DNA from: Actinomadura rupiterrae
GTDB lineage: Bacteria > Actinomycetota > Actinomycetes > Streptosporangiales > Streptosporangiaceae
Direction of reading: 5' to 3'
DNA length: 64,000 bases
NCBI RefSeq assembly: GCF_024172125.1
Contig: NZ_JAMZEA010000011.1
Location: 186,001 to 250,000, forward strand
Positions 41,856-50,248 of this stretch are shown here, in pieces (position 1 is the first letter of the stretch; each line of letters opens with the position of its first letter). The notes beneath the pieces are model-generated. The model was not told where the DNA came from, made no database searches, and saw only the letters and a program-made list of their open reading frames with translations. The position numbers and the translations under genes are program-made.

Positions 41856-43402
41856 CGCGGAACACCGATGCCCGGGCCCGGCACACCGGGGGACGGCCTC
41901 GGCATGTCGTGGTCGTCGGCGCGGGACCGGCGGGCCTGGCCGCCGCGGCCGCCGCGCTGCGCGCCGGAGCCCGGGTGACGCTGCTCGACGCGTCCGACCG
42001 GCCCGGCGGGCAGTACCACCGAATGCTCCCGGCCGCCTACGAGGCCGAGGACAACGGCCGCCTGCACCACGGCTGGGACGACTTCGAACGACTTCGCACT
42101 CATGTGCAGTCCCACCCGCGCGCCGAATGGTGGCCCGACTCCGCCGTCTGGGCCCTCGAACGCCCCGACGACACGACATCGGCACCGCACGTCCACGTGC
42201 TGCGCGGCCCGGCGGACGGGACGGAACGGTACCGTTCTGTCCTCACGCCGGATGCGCTCGTCCTCGCGACCGGCGCGCACGACCGCGTCCTGCCGTTCCC
42301 CGGCTGGCAGCTGCCCGGCGTGTTCACCGCCGGAGCCGCGCAGGCCCTCGCCAAGGGCGAGCGGGTCGTGGTCGGGGACGAGGTCGTCGTCGCCGGGTCC
42401 GGGCCGTTCCTGCTGCCGGTCGCCGCGTCCCTGCTGGAAGCCGGGTCGGACGTCCTGGAAGTCCTGGAGGCCAACCCCGCTTCGACCGTCCTGCGCGGCT
42501 GGTCGAGGCGTCCGTGGGAGCTGGCGGCGCAGAGCGGCAAGGCCGCCGAGCTGGCCGAGTACACCGGGCTGCTCGCGCGCCACCGCGTCCCCTACCGGCT
42601 CGGCCGCGCCGTGATCGAGGCGCGCGGCGACGGGCGCGTCGAAGAGGTCGTCACCGCCCGCCTCACCGCCGACTGGACGCCCGTCCCCGGCACCGAGCGC
42701 ACCGTCCCCGTGGACGCCCTGTGCGTCACGCACGGCTTCAGCCCGCAGCTCGAACTGCCCGTCGCCGCCGGATGCGCGCTCAGCGAGGGCTTCGTCCAGG
42801 TGGACGACGCCCAGCGGACGACCGCGCCCGGCGTGTACGCGGCCGGTGAGATCACCGGGATCGCGGGCGCGCCCGCCGCACGCGCCGAAGGGCTGCTCGC
42901 GGGCTGGACGGCGGCGGGCGGCGACCCGTCCGACCGGACCGTCCGCGACGTCGTCCGCCGCCGCGACCGGGGCCGCGCGTTCGCCGCGCGGCTCGCCGCG
43001 GCGCACCCGATCGGGACCGGCTGGCCGGGCTGGCTGCGTCCCGACACCCTGATCTGCCGCTGCGAGGAGACCGACTACCGGACCCTCCGCGCCGCGGCCG
43101 AGGACCCGGCCACCGGCGCCCCGCGCGCCGTGAAGCTCGGCACCCGCGCTGGGCTCGGGCCCTGCCAGGCCCGGATGTGCGGCCCGGCGGTCGCCGACCT
43201 GTGCGCCCGCCGAGCCCCGGACTCCGCACCCGCACATGACGGCCTCGCACCTGACCGCTCCGTCCCCGAACGCGCCGTGCCCGGCCTGGCCTCAGCCAGC
43301 CACCACCGCCGTCCCGTCGCCCAGCCGATCCGGCTCGGCGAGCTGGCGGCGTCCCCTGGCCGGCCCCCCGAAGAAGAAGGAGAACACACCGATGAGCGGT
43401 GA
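41852..43402 (+). CDS. NAD(P)/FAD-dependent alpha subunit of D-hydroxyproline dehydrogenase
   Basis: The 516-residue protein has the N-terminal FAD loop VVVGAGPAGLAAAAAAL, a PGVFTAGAAQALAKGERVV segment and a C-terminal BFD-like iron-sulfur region (LICRCEETDYRTL with GPCQARMCG, four Cys). This matches HcnB-type subunits of three-component amino-acid dehydrogenases. ATG start overlaps the previous stop. The last 45 residues are a proline-rich tail of low conservation. Confidence 0.88.
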   Translation: MTRNTDARARHTGGRPRHVVVVGAGPAGLAAAAAALRAGARVTLLDASDRPGGQYHRMLPAAYEAEDNGRLHHGWDDFERLRTHVQSHPRAEWWPDSAVWALERPDDTTSAPHVHVLRGPADGTERYRSVLTPDALVLATGAHDRVLPFPGWQLPGVFTAGAAQALAKGERVVVGDEVVVAGSGPFLLPVAASLLEAGSDVLEVLEANPASTVLRGWSRRPWELAAQSGKAAELAEYTGLLARHRVPYRLGRAVIEARGDGRVEEVVTARLTADWTPVPGTERTVPVDALCVTHGFSPQLELPVAAGCALSEGFVQVDDAQRTTAPGVYAAGEITGIAGAPAARAEGLLAGWTAAGGDPSDRTVRDVVRRRDRGRAFAARLAAAHPIGTGWPGWLRPDTLICRCEETDYRTLRAAAEDPATGAPRAVKLGTRAGLGPCQARMCGPAVADLCARRAPDSAPAHDGLAPDRSVPERAVPGLASASHHRRPVAQPIRLGELAASPGRPPEEEGEHTDER

Positions 43403-44324
43403 GAACACGATCGAGACCCTCGACGGCGTCATCGTCGCGACGGCCCTGCCGTACCGGGACGACCCGTCCGCGCCCGCCGGGCTCGCCGTGGACTACGACC
43501 GGTTCGCCGAGCACTGCCGCTGGCTGGTCGACAACGGCTGCCGCGGCGTCGGCCCGAACGGCTCGCTCGGCGAGTACTCCTCGCTGACCGACGAGGAGCG
43601 CCGCCGCGTCGCCAAGACCGCGATCGAGGCCATCGGCGATGACGGCGTGGTCGTCGTCGGCGTGCACGGGCCCGGCGCGCACCAGGCGAAGCACTGGGCC
43701 GAACTCGCCGCCGAGGACGGCGCGGACGGCGTGCTCTGCCTCCCGCCGACCATGTACCGCGCGAACCGCGGCGAGATCATCGCGCACTTCGAGGCGGTCG
43801 CGTCCGCCGGGCTGCCGGTGATGGCCTACAACAACCCGATCGACACCAAGGTCGACCTCACCCCCGACCTGCTCGCCGAGATCGCGCAGATCGACGGGAT
43901 CGTCGCGGTGAAGGAGTTCTCCGGCGACGTCCGCCGCGTCCTGGAGATCAAGGAGAGGGCGCCGGGCCTGGCGGTCGTCGCGGGCGCCGACGACGTGACC
44001 CTGGAAGCGCTGCTGATGGGCGCGACCGGCTGGTTCGCGGGCTTCCCGAACGTGTTCCCGGCCGAGTCGGCCGAGCTGTTCGAGCTCGCCACCGCCGGGA
44101 AGCTGGAGGAGGCGCGGGCGCTGTACGAGCCGCTGGTCGCCGCGTTCCGCTGGGACTCGCGCACCGAGTTCGTCCAGGCCATCAAGCTCGGCATGGAGAT
44201 GGTCGGCCGGTACGGGGGCCCGTGCCGCCCGCCGCGCGGCCCGCTCACCGAGGCGCACCGCGCCGGGGTGACCGCCGACATGGAACGCGCCATCGCCGCC
44301 CTGCGGCAGCGCGAGGCCGCCTGA
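43392..44324 (+). CDS. DapA-family deaminase (1-pyrroline-4-hydroxy-2-carboxylate deaminase)
   Basis: The 310-residue aldolase-class protein has the Schiff-base lysine in GIVAVKEFSGD (Lys174), the GxxGE-type loop NGSLGEYSSLTDEE and a conserved Tyr in MAYNNP. In hydroxyproline pathways this member removes ammonia and water from pyrroline-4-hydroxy-2-carboxylate to give 2-oxoglutarate semialdehyde. It overlaps the end of the alpha-subunit gene by 11 bases and the epimerase ATG by one base. The operon, not the sequence alone, sets this substrate over dihydrodipicolinate. Confidence 0.88.
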   Translation: MSGENTIETLDGVIVATALPYRDDPSAPAGLAVDYDRFAEHCRWLVDNGCRGVGPNGSLGEYSSLTDEERRRVAKTAIEAIGDDGVVVVGVHGPGAHQAKHWAELAAEDGADGVLCLPPTMYRANRGEIIAHFEAVASAGLPVMAYNNPIDTKVDLTPDLLAEIAQIDGIVAVKEFSGDVRRVLEIKERAPGLAVVAGADDVTLEALLMGATGWFAGFPNVFPAESAELFELATAGKLEEARALYEPLVAAFRWDSRTEFVQAIKLGMEMVGRYGGPCRPPRGPLTEAHRAGVTADMERAIAALRQREAA

Positions 44325-45325
44325 TGCGCGCCGCCCGCGCGATCAGCGCCGTCGACTCCCACACCGAGGGGATGCCGACGCGCGTCGTCACCGGAGGCGT
44401 CGCGCCGATCCCCGGCGCGACCATGGCCGAGCGCCGCCGCCACGCGATGGCGCACCTGGACGGGCTGCGCGGCTTCCTGATGAACGAGCCGCGCGGGCAC
44501 GCCGCGATGAGCGGCGCGCTGCTCCAGCCGCCGCTGCGCGAGGACGCCGACTGGGGCGTGGTCTACATCGAGGCCAGCGGGTTCCTGCCGATGTGCGGGC
44601 ACGGCACGATCGGCGTCGCGACCGTCCTGGTCGAGACCGGGATGGTCGAGGTCACCGAGCCCGAGACCGTCGTCCGGCTGGACGTCCCGGCGGGCCTGGT
44701 CGAGGCGCGCGTGGCCGTCCGGGACGGCCGCGCCGAGCAGGTCACGCTGAAGAACGTGCCCTCGTTCGCGCTCGAACTGGACGCCAAGGTGGACGTGCCC
44801 GGCTACGGCGAGGTCCGCTACGACATGGCCTACGGCGGCAACTTCTACGCCATCCTCGACATCGAGTCGGTCGGCCTGCCGTTCGAGCGCGCGCGCAAGG
44901 ACGACATCATCAAGGCCGGGCTCGCCATCATGGACGCCATCAACGAGCAGAACCGGCCCGTCCACCCGGCGGACGAGCTGATCGGCGGCTGCAAGCACGT
45001 GCAGTTCCTCGCGCCCGGCTCCACCGCCGAGCACAGCCGCAACGCGATGGCGATCCACCCCGGATGGTTCGACCGGTCGCCGTGCGGCACCGGCACGTCC
45101 GCCCGGATGGCGCAGCTGCACGCGCGCGGCGAGCTGCCGCTCGGCGCCGAGTTCGTCAACGAGTCGTTCATCGGCACCAGCTTCACCGGACGCCTGACCG
45201 GCACGACCGAGGTCGGCGGGCTGCCCGCCGTCCTGCCCGAGTTCTCCGGACGGGCCTGGATCACCGGGACCGCCGTCTACACGCTCGACCCGAGCGACCC
45301 CTTCCCCGAGGGCTTCGTCCTCTGA
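44324..45325 (+). CDS. 4-hydroxyproline 2-epimerase (proline racemase family)
   Basis: The 333-residue protein has both catalytic cysteines: Cys91 in FLPMCGHGTIG and Cys254 in RSPCGTGTSARMA. Two Cys mark a racemase/epimerase rather than the Thr-containing 3-hydroxyproline dehydratases. It interconverts trans-4-hydroxy-L-proline and cis-4-hydroxy-D-proline, the first step of the route. ATG start overlaps the deaminase stop. Confidence 0.94.
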   Translation: MRAARAISAVDSHTEGMPTRVVTGGVAPIPGATMAERRRHAMAHLDGLRGFLMNEPRGHAAMSGALLQPPLREDADWGVVYIEASGFLPMCGHGTIGVATVLVETGMVEVTEPETVVRLDVPAGLVEARVAVRDGRAEQVTLKNVPSFALELDAKVDVPGYGEVRYDMAYGGNFYAILDIESVGLPFERARKDDIIKAGLAIMDAINEQNRPVHPADELIGGCKHVQFLAPGSTAEHSRNAMAIHPGWFDRSPCGTGTSARMAQLHARGELPLGAEFVNESFIGTSFTGRLTGTTEVGGLPAVLPEFSGRAWITGTAVYTLDPSDPFPEGFVL

Positions 45326-45479
45326 CACCACGGGCCGGGTCCGCTGTGCAAGGGCCGCGCCCGCTGCCGGGCCTCGGTCCGAGGTTCCGCACCGCCGGAC
45401 GGCCGCGCGCCGGGCGCCGCCGTCCGGCCGGTCTCCCACCCCGTTCACCACCCCCTCGACCTCCCCGGAGGTGCCCCGC

Positions 45480-46982
45480 ATGTCCCGACTCATGCCCGAA
45501 ACACGGTCCGGACCGCCGCCGAAACCGCTGTCGCGGTCCGGGGTGTTCCGGCTCAAGCCGGTCGACCCGTCCGAGAGCGAGGAGTCCGGCGGGCTGCGCC
45601 GGACGATGGGCCTGTGGCAGCTGGTCGCGCTCAGCCTCGGCGGGCTCGTCGGCGCCGGCGTGTTCTCGCTCGCGGGTGTCGTCGCGCACGAGGACGCCGG
45701 GCCCGGCGTGATGATCTCGTTCCTCATCGCGATCGTCGCCAGCGCCGCCGCCGCGCTGTGCTACGCCGAGTTCGCCGGGATGATCCCGAAGGCCGGGTCG
45801 GCCTACACCTACTCCTACGCGGCGCTCGGCGAGCTGGTCGGCTGGGCGATCGGCTGGGACCTGCTGCTGGAGTACACCGCGATCGTCGCGGTCGTCGCCA
45901 TCGCGATCTCCGGCTACCTGTCCTACCTCACCGGCCGGATGGGCCTGGACCTGCCGGACTGGATGCTCGGCGCGCCCGGCACCGGCGCCGGCCACAAGGT
46001 GGACCTGTTCGCCGCGCTGCTGTGCCTGCTGCTGGCGTTCGTGCTGTCGCGCGGCACCAAGGAGTCGGCGCGCTTCGAGACCGTCCTGGTCGTGGTGAAG
46101 CTCGCGATCGTCGCTCTGGTCATCGTCGTCGGAGCGTTCCACATCTCCGGCGGCAACTACACGCCGTTCCTGCCGTTCGGCATCGGCGGCGCGGTGTCGG
46201 GCGCGGCCACCACGTTCTTCGCCGTGTACGGTTACGACGCGATGAGCGCCGCCGCCGAGGAGAGCGCGGAGGCCAAGAAGGTGCTGCCGCGCGCCATCGT
46301 GGTCTCGCTGGTCATCGCCGCGGCCATCTACATCGCGGTGTGCCTGGTGCTGCTCGGCATGGTGAAGTACACCGAGATCGACACCAAGAGCCCGTTCTCC
46401 AGCGCGCTCGCCTCGGTCGGGTTCGCCTGGCTCGGCACGGTCGTCGCGATCGGCGCGGTCGTCGGCATCACCACCTCCGCGCTGGCGAACATGCTGGCGG
46501 TCACGCGCGTCTGGTTCTCCATGAGCCGGGACGGCCTGCTGCCGGCCTGGTTCGCCCGCAACCACCCCACCCGCGCCGTCCCGACCCGGGTGATCTGGCC
46601 GGTCGGCGCCGGCTCGGCGGTGATCGCCGGGCTGCTGCCCATCCGGGAGGCCGCCGACCTCACCAACATCGGCATCCTGATGGCGTTCATCGTCGTCTCG
46701 GCGGCGGTCGTGGTGCTCCGCCGCACCCGTCCCGATCTGCCGCGCTCGTTCCGGACGCCGCTGGTGCCGCTCGTCCCGCTGGTCGGCATCGGCTTCGCGA
46801 TCTGGCTGATCGCCAACCTCGACTGGGTCACCTGGGTCCGGTTCGCGGTGTGGATGGCCATCGGCCTGGTCGTCTACGCGCTCTACGGCTACCGGCACTC
46901 GGCGGAGCACGGCTCCGCAGGGAACGCAGGAACGACCGGCGGCGCCGTCCCGCAGCACAACCCCGAAGGGAGAAACCCGTGA
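45480..46982 (+). CDS. APC-family amino-acid permease (putative hydroxyproline/proline transporter)
   Basis: The 500-residue protein has about 12 hydrophobic helices with the APC helix-1 break (LSLGGLVGAGVFSLAGVVAHEDAG) and the YSYAALGELVGWAIGWDLLLEY segment typical of cationic/neutral amino-acid permeases. ATG at 45480 has GGAGG at good spacing, better than the GTG nine bases before. It overlaps the dehydrogenase gene that follows. Uptake of hydroxyproline is inferred from the operon. Confidence 0.9.
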   Translation: MSRLMPETRSGPPPKPLSRSGVFRLKPVDPSESEESGGLRRTMGLWQLVALSLGGLVGAGVFSLAGVVAHEDAGPGVMISFLIAIVASAAAALCYAEFAGMIPKAGSAYTYSYAALGELVGWAIGWDLLLEYTAIVAVVAIAISGYLSYLTGRMGLDLPDWMLGAPGTGAGHKVDLFAALLCLLLAFVLSRGTKESARFETVLVVVKLAIVALVIVVGAFHISGGNYTPFLPFGIGGAVSGAATTFFAVYGYDAMSAAAEESAEAKKVLPRAIVVSLVIAAAIYIAVCLVLLGMVKYTEIDTKSPFSSALASVGFAWLGTVVAIGAVVGITTSALANMLAVTRVWFSMSRDGLLPAWFARNHPTRAVPTRVIWPVGAGSAVIAGLLPIREAADLTNIGILMAFIVVSAAVVVLRRTRPDLPRSFRTPLVPLVPLVGIGFAIWLIANLDWVTWVRFAVWMAIGLVVYALYGYRHSAEHGSAGNAGTTGGAVPQHNPEGRNP

Positions 46983-48397
46983 CCGGATCCGCTGTCGACA
47001 GCGTGGTCGCAGCAGCGGCCGAGGTGGCGTCCGAATGGGCCGCCGCACCGCGCAGCAGGGCCTCGGCCCTGACCGCGGTGGCCGCCGCGCTGGAGGAGCA
47101 CCGCGAGGAGCTGGTCGGACTCGCCGACGCCGAGGCCCACCTGGGCCCGGTGCGGCTGAACGGCGAGCTGACCCGCACGACGTTCCAGCTCAAGCTGTTC
47201 GCCGAGCTGGTCGCCGAGGGCCGCTACCTGGACGTCCGGATCGACCGTCCCGTCCCGGACTGGCCGTCCGGTCCCCGGCCCGACCTGCGCCGCTACCGGA
47301 CCGCGCTCGGCCCGGTGCTGGTGTTCGCGGCGAGCAACTTCCCCTTCGCGTTCAGCGTCGCGGGCGGCGACACCGCCTCGGCGTGGGCGGCCGGGTGCCC
47401 GGTCGTGGTGAAGGCGCACCCGGGCCACCCGCGGCTGTCGCGGAGGACGGCCGAGGTCATCACCACCGCGCTGCAGGACGCGGGCGCGCCGGACGGCGTG
47501 TTCGCGTTGATCGAGGGCGAGGACGCGGGCGTGGAGGCGCTGCGCCACCCGCGCCTGGCCGCCGCCGCATTCACCGGCTCGCAGCGCGGCGGGCTCGCGC
47601 TCGCGAAGATCGCCGCGGAGCGTCCGGTGCCGATCCCGTTCTACGGCGAGCTCGGCAGCGTCAACCCCGTCGTCGTCACGCCCGCCGCCGCCAAGGCGCG
47701 CACCGACGAGATCGCCGACGGCTACACCGGGTCGGTGACGCAGGGCGCGGGCCAGTTCTGCACCAACCCCGGCCTGGCGTTCCTCCCGGCGGACGGCGAC
47801 CTGCTGGACGCCATCGCCCGCCGCATGGACGCCGCGTCCGCCGCGCCGATGCTGAACGACAGGATCGCCGGCGGCTTCGCGGACAGCTCGGCCGCGCTGG
47901 CGGGCCGTCCGGGCGCGCGGGCGGTGGTGTGGCCGGACGACCCGACCGCCCCGCGCCTGCTCGCGATGGACCTGGCCGCGTTCACCGCCGACGTGGAGGC
48001 CGCGTCCGAGGAGTGCTTCGGGCCGCTGGGGCTGGCCGTCCTGTACGAGCGGATCGAGGACGTCGCGGACGCGCTCGCCGCGCTGCCCGGCCAGCTCACC
48101 GCTTCCCTGCACGCCGAGGCCAAGGAGGCCGCGAGCCTCGGCGCGCTCACCGCCGCCCTGGCCGACCGCGCCGGACGCGTCCTGTGGAACCAGTGGCCGA
48201 CCGGCGTCTCGGTCACGCACGCGATGCAGCACGGCGGCCCGTTCCCCGCGACGGTCGGACCGGCGTCCACCTCGGTCGGGACGGCCGCGGTCGAGCGGTT
48301 CCTGCGCCCGGTCGCCTACCAGAACTGCCCGCAGGAGCTGCTGCCCCCGCCGCTGCGCGACGACAACCCCTGGAACGTCCCGCAGACCATCACCTGA
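46979..48397 (+). CDS. 2,5-dioxovalerate (alpha-ketoglutarate semialdehyde) dehydrogenase
   Basis: The 472-residue NADP-type aldehyde dehydrogenase has the family GPVLVFAASNFPFAFSVAGGDTASAWAAG (given in part as a signature), Glu224 in YGELGSVNP and catalytic Cys261 in GQFCTNPG. The SNFPFAFS-GGDT signature marks the KGSADH group, which oxidises the semialdehyde to 2-oxoglutarate, the last step of the pathway. GTG start overlaps the permease stop. The N-terminus is about 30 residues shorter than many relatives. Confidence 0.92.
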   Translation: MTGSAVDSVVAAAAEVASEWAAAPRSRASALTAVAAALEEHREELVGLADAEAHLGPVRLNGELTRTTFQLKLFAELVAEGRYLDVRIDRPVPDWPSGPRPDLRRYRTALGPVLVFAASNFPFAFSVAGGDTASAWAAGCPVVVKAHPGHPRLSRRTAEVITTALQDAGAPDGVFALIEGEDAGVEALRHPRLAAAAFTGSQRGGLALAKIAAERPVPIPFYGELGSVNPVVVTPAAAKARTDEIADGYTGSVTQGAGQFCTNPGLAFLPADGDLLDAIARRMDAASAAPMLNDRIAGGFADSSAALAGRPGARAVVWPDDPTAPRLLAMDLAAFTADVEAASEECFGPLGLAVLYERIEDVADALAALPGQLTASLHAEAKEAASLGALTAALADRAGRVLWNQWPTGVSVTHAMQHGGPFPATVGPASTSVGTAAVERFLRPVAYQNCPQELLPPPLRDDNPWNVPQTIT

Positions 48398-48434
48398 CCG
48401 GCACGCAAGGCGGCCGTGCTGACCGGCATACAGT

Positions 48435-48469
48435 GCGGCCGTCCCGGCGCGGGGTTCCGGGACGGCCGC
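48435..48469 (+). terminator. Terminator of the hydroxyproline operon
   Basis: GCGGCCGTCCCGG (48435-48447) and CCGGGACGGCCGC (48457-48469) form a perfect 13-bp stem with a 9-base loop, 38 bases after the stop. Confidence 0.75.
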
Positions 48470-48593
48470 CCTCCGTACGTAAGGGGCGTCGCGGCGGTTC
48501 GAGCGTGGCCGTAGTCGGCCGTGCGCGGCCGCCGGTACCCGGCCGTGACCTCCGGCTGCGCACCATGGGGGCCAGGTGCTGCCGGGAGGCGCG

Positions 48594-50174
48594 ATGGACG
48601 CAACCGCCGGCTCGCTCGACCCCCTGGGCGCGGGGGATCCGGGCTCGGTCGGTCCCTACCCCCTGCTCGCCCGCCTCGGCGCGGGATCCATGGGCCGGGT
48701 CTACCTCGGACGGTCCGCCGCCGGACGGCTCGTCGCGGTCAAGACCGTGCACGCCGGGCTCGCCGACGACCCCGACTTCCGGGAGCGGTTCGCGCGCGAG
48801 GTCGGCGCGGTCCGCCGGGTCAGCGGCGTCTACACCGCGCCGGTCGTCGCGGCCGACGCCGACGCGCCGGTGCCGTGGCTGGCCACCGCGTTCGTGCCCG
48901 CGCCGTCGCTGGAGCGGCTGATCAGGGCGGCGGGTCCGCTGCCGGTGGACGCGGTGCGCTGGCTCGGCGCCGGATGCGCCGAGGCGCTGGAGTCCATCCA
49001 CGAGGCGGGCCTGGTGCACCGCGATCTCAAGCCGTCCAACGTGCTGGTCGCGCTGGACGGTCCGCGCGTCATCGACTTCGGCCTCGCCCGCGCCGCCGAG
49101 CGCGCCCAGATGACGCTCAGCCGCGCCACCGTCGGGACGCCCGCGTTCATGGCACCCGAGCAGGCGCGCGGCACCCGCGAGGTCACCGCGGCGAGCGACG
49201 TGTACTCGCTCGGCGCGACGCTGCTGTTCGCCGCGACCGGCCACGGCCCCTACCCGGGCCGGACCGTCCTCGAACTGGTCGCGCAGCTGCTCGGCGAGGA
49301 CCCGGATCTGGCCGGGCTCCCCACCGGGCTCGCCGAGCTGGTCGGCGGCTGCCTGGCCCGCGCCCCGCGCGCCCGGCCCACCCCGGCGGAGATCGTCGCG
49401 ATGGTCGCGCCCGCGCTGCGTCCCGACGCGGGCGCCGATTCCGCCCGCGCCTACCTGCCGTCCGCGGCGCTCGCCGTCGTGGACGCCCACCGCGCGGGCC
49501 CGGTCGTCCGGCTGACCCAGCCGTCCCGCTTCACCGACGCCCGCCACGGCGGGGCCGGGACCGACGCCCCGTCCTCCCGGCGCGGCACGAACGGCACGGA
49601 CGCGTCGTTCAGCCGCCGCGGCACAAATGGGACGGACGGGTCGTTCTCGCGGCGCGGGACGAACGGGCTGGACGGACGCAGGCGGCCGGGCGCGCTCGCC
49701 CTGCCGGTGACCGCCGCCGTGATCGCCGCCGCGCTGATCGGCGTGGGCGCGCTGTTCGGCCGCTACCTGACGCCCGGCGACGGCCCGCCCAAGCCGGGCG
49801 AGCGCGGGCCGGTCCTCGCCCGGCAGAGCGACGGCGACCCGCCGCCCCCGCTCGGCGGCGAGGGCGACCAGCCCGGGACGGCGCCGAAGCTCGTGGTGAA
49901 CCAGCCGCACGGCGACGGCTCGACGACCTTCGTGGTGCACGGCTCCGGCTGGCGGGCCGGCGAGGCGGTCCGGCTCACCCTGGACGGCTCGCACCGCGCG
50001 CCCCTGCCGTGCGTCGCCGACCGGCGCGGCACCTTCAACTACGCGGTCAACCAGGAGCACGAGTTCGTCACCGGCGCGTTGCCTCCCGGCAAGCACCGCG
50101 TCACCGCGGTCCCGGCCGCCCCGGGGGAGCGGCGCGGGACCGCGGTGACGGTCTGGTTCACGGTGCTCCGATAA
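48594..50174 (+). CDS. Membrane-anchored Ser/Thr protein kinase (Hanks type)
   Basis: The 526-residue protein has a kinase domain (about 15-275) with the Gly loop LGAGSMGRVYLG, Lys50 in VAVKTVH, HRDLKPSN (catalytic Asp144), DFG at 161-163 and the APE loop MAPEQ. A linker with three 12-residue SRRGTNGTDxSF repeats leads to one membrane helix near 366-388, and the outer C-terminal part (about 430-526) is a small beta domain. ATG at 48594 after GGGAGG. It is separated from its neighbours; targets unknown. Confidence 0.93.
   Translation: MDATAGSLDPLGAGDPGSVGPYPLLARLGAGSMGRVYLGRSAAGRLVAVKTVHAGLADDPDFRERFAREVGAVRRVSGVYTAPVVAADADAPVPWLATAFVPAPSLERLIRAAGPLPVDAVRWLGAGCAEALESIHEAGLVHRDLKPSNVLVALDGPRVIDFGLARAAERAQMTLSRATVGTPAFMAPEQARGTREVTAASDVYSLGATLLFAATGHGPYPGRTVLELVAQLLGEDPDLAGLPTGLAELVGGCLARAPRARPTPAEIVAMVAPALRPDAGADSARAYLPSAALAVVDAHRAGPVVRLTQPSRFTDARHGGAGTDAPSSRRGTNGTDASFSRRGTNGTDGSFSRRGTNGLDGRRRPGALALPVTAAVIAAALIGVGALFGRYLTPGDGPPKPGERGPVLARQSDGDPPPPLGGEGDQPGTAPKLVVNQPHGDGSTTFVVHGSGWRAGEAVRLTLDGSHRAPLPCVADRRGTFNYAVNQEHEFVTGALPPGKHRVTAVPAAPGERRGTAVTVWFTVLR
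49575..49676 (+). repeat. 36-bp tandem repeats in kinase linker
   Basis: Units at 49575-49610, 49611-49646 and a partial unit from 49647 encode SRRGTNG(T/L)D(A/G)SF just before the membrane helix. Confidence 0.75.
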
Positions 50175-50176
50175 TT

Positions 50177-50241
50177 TCCTACCAAATTGGAGGAGATCAC
50201 ACTCCGGGGCGCTTGACGCTGCTCCGACCGGCCTAGATAGT
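50177..50241 (+). promoter_or_regulatory. Promoter and possible operator of sugar ABC importer
   Basis: TTGACG (50213-50218) with GATAGT (50236-50241) at 17 bases gives a plausible promoter whose transcript would start very near the ATG at 50249; no ribosome site is seen, so leaderless translation is possible. Upstream, TCCT-A-CCAAATTGG-AGGA (50177-50194) is an imperfect palindrome that could be a sugar-repressor site. Confidence 0.35.
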
Positions 50242-50248
50242 GATCACC

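Noticed and set aside
43392..44324. Dihydrodipicolinate synthase of lysine synthesis.
   Set aside because: The gene is locked inside the hydroxyproline operon with overlapping stop-start codons, which favours the pyrroline-4-hydroxy-2-carboxylate deaminase role.
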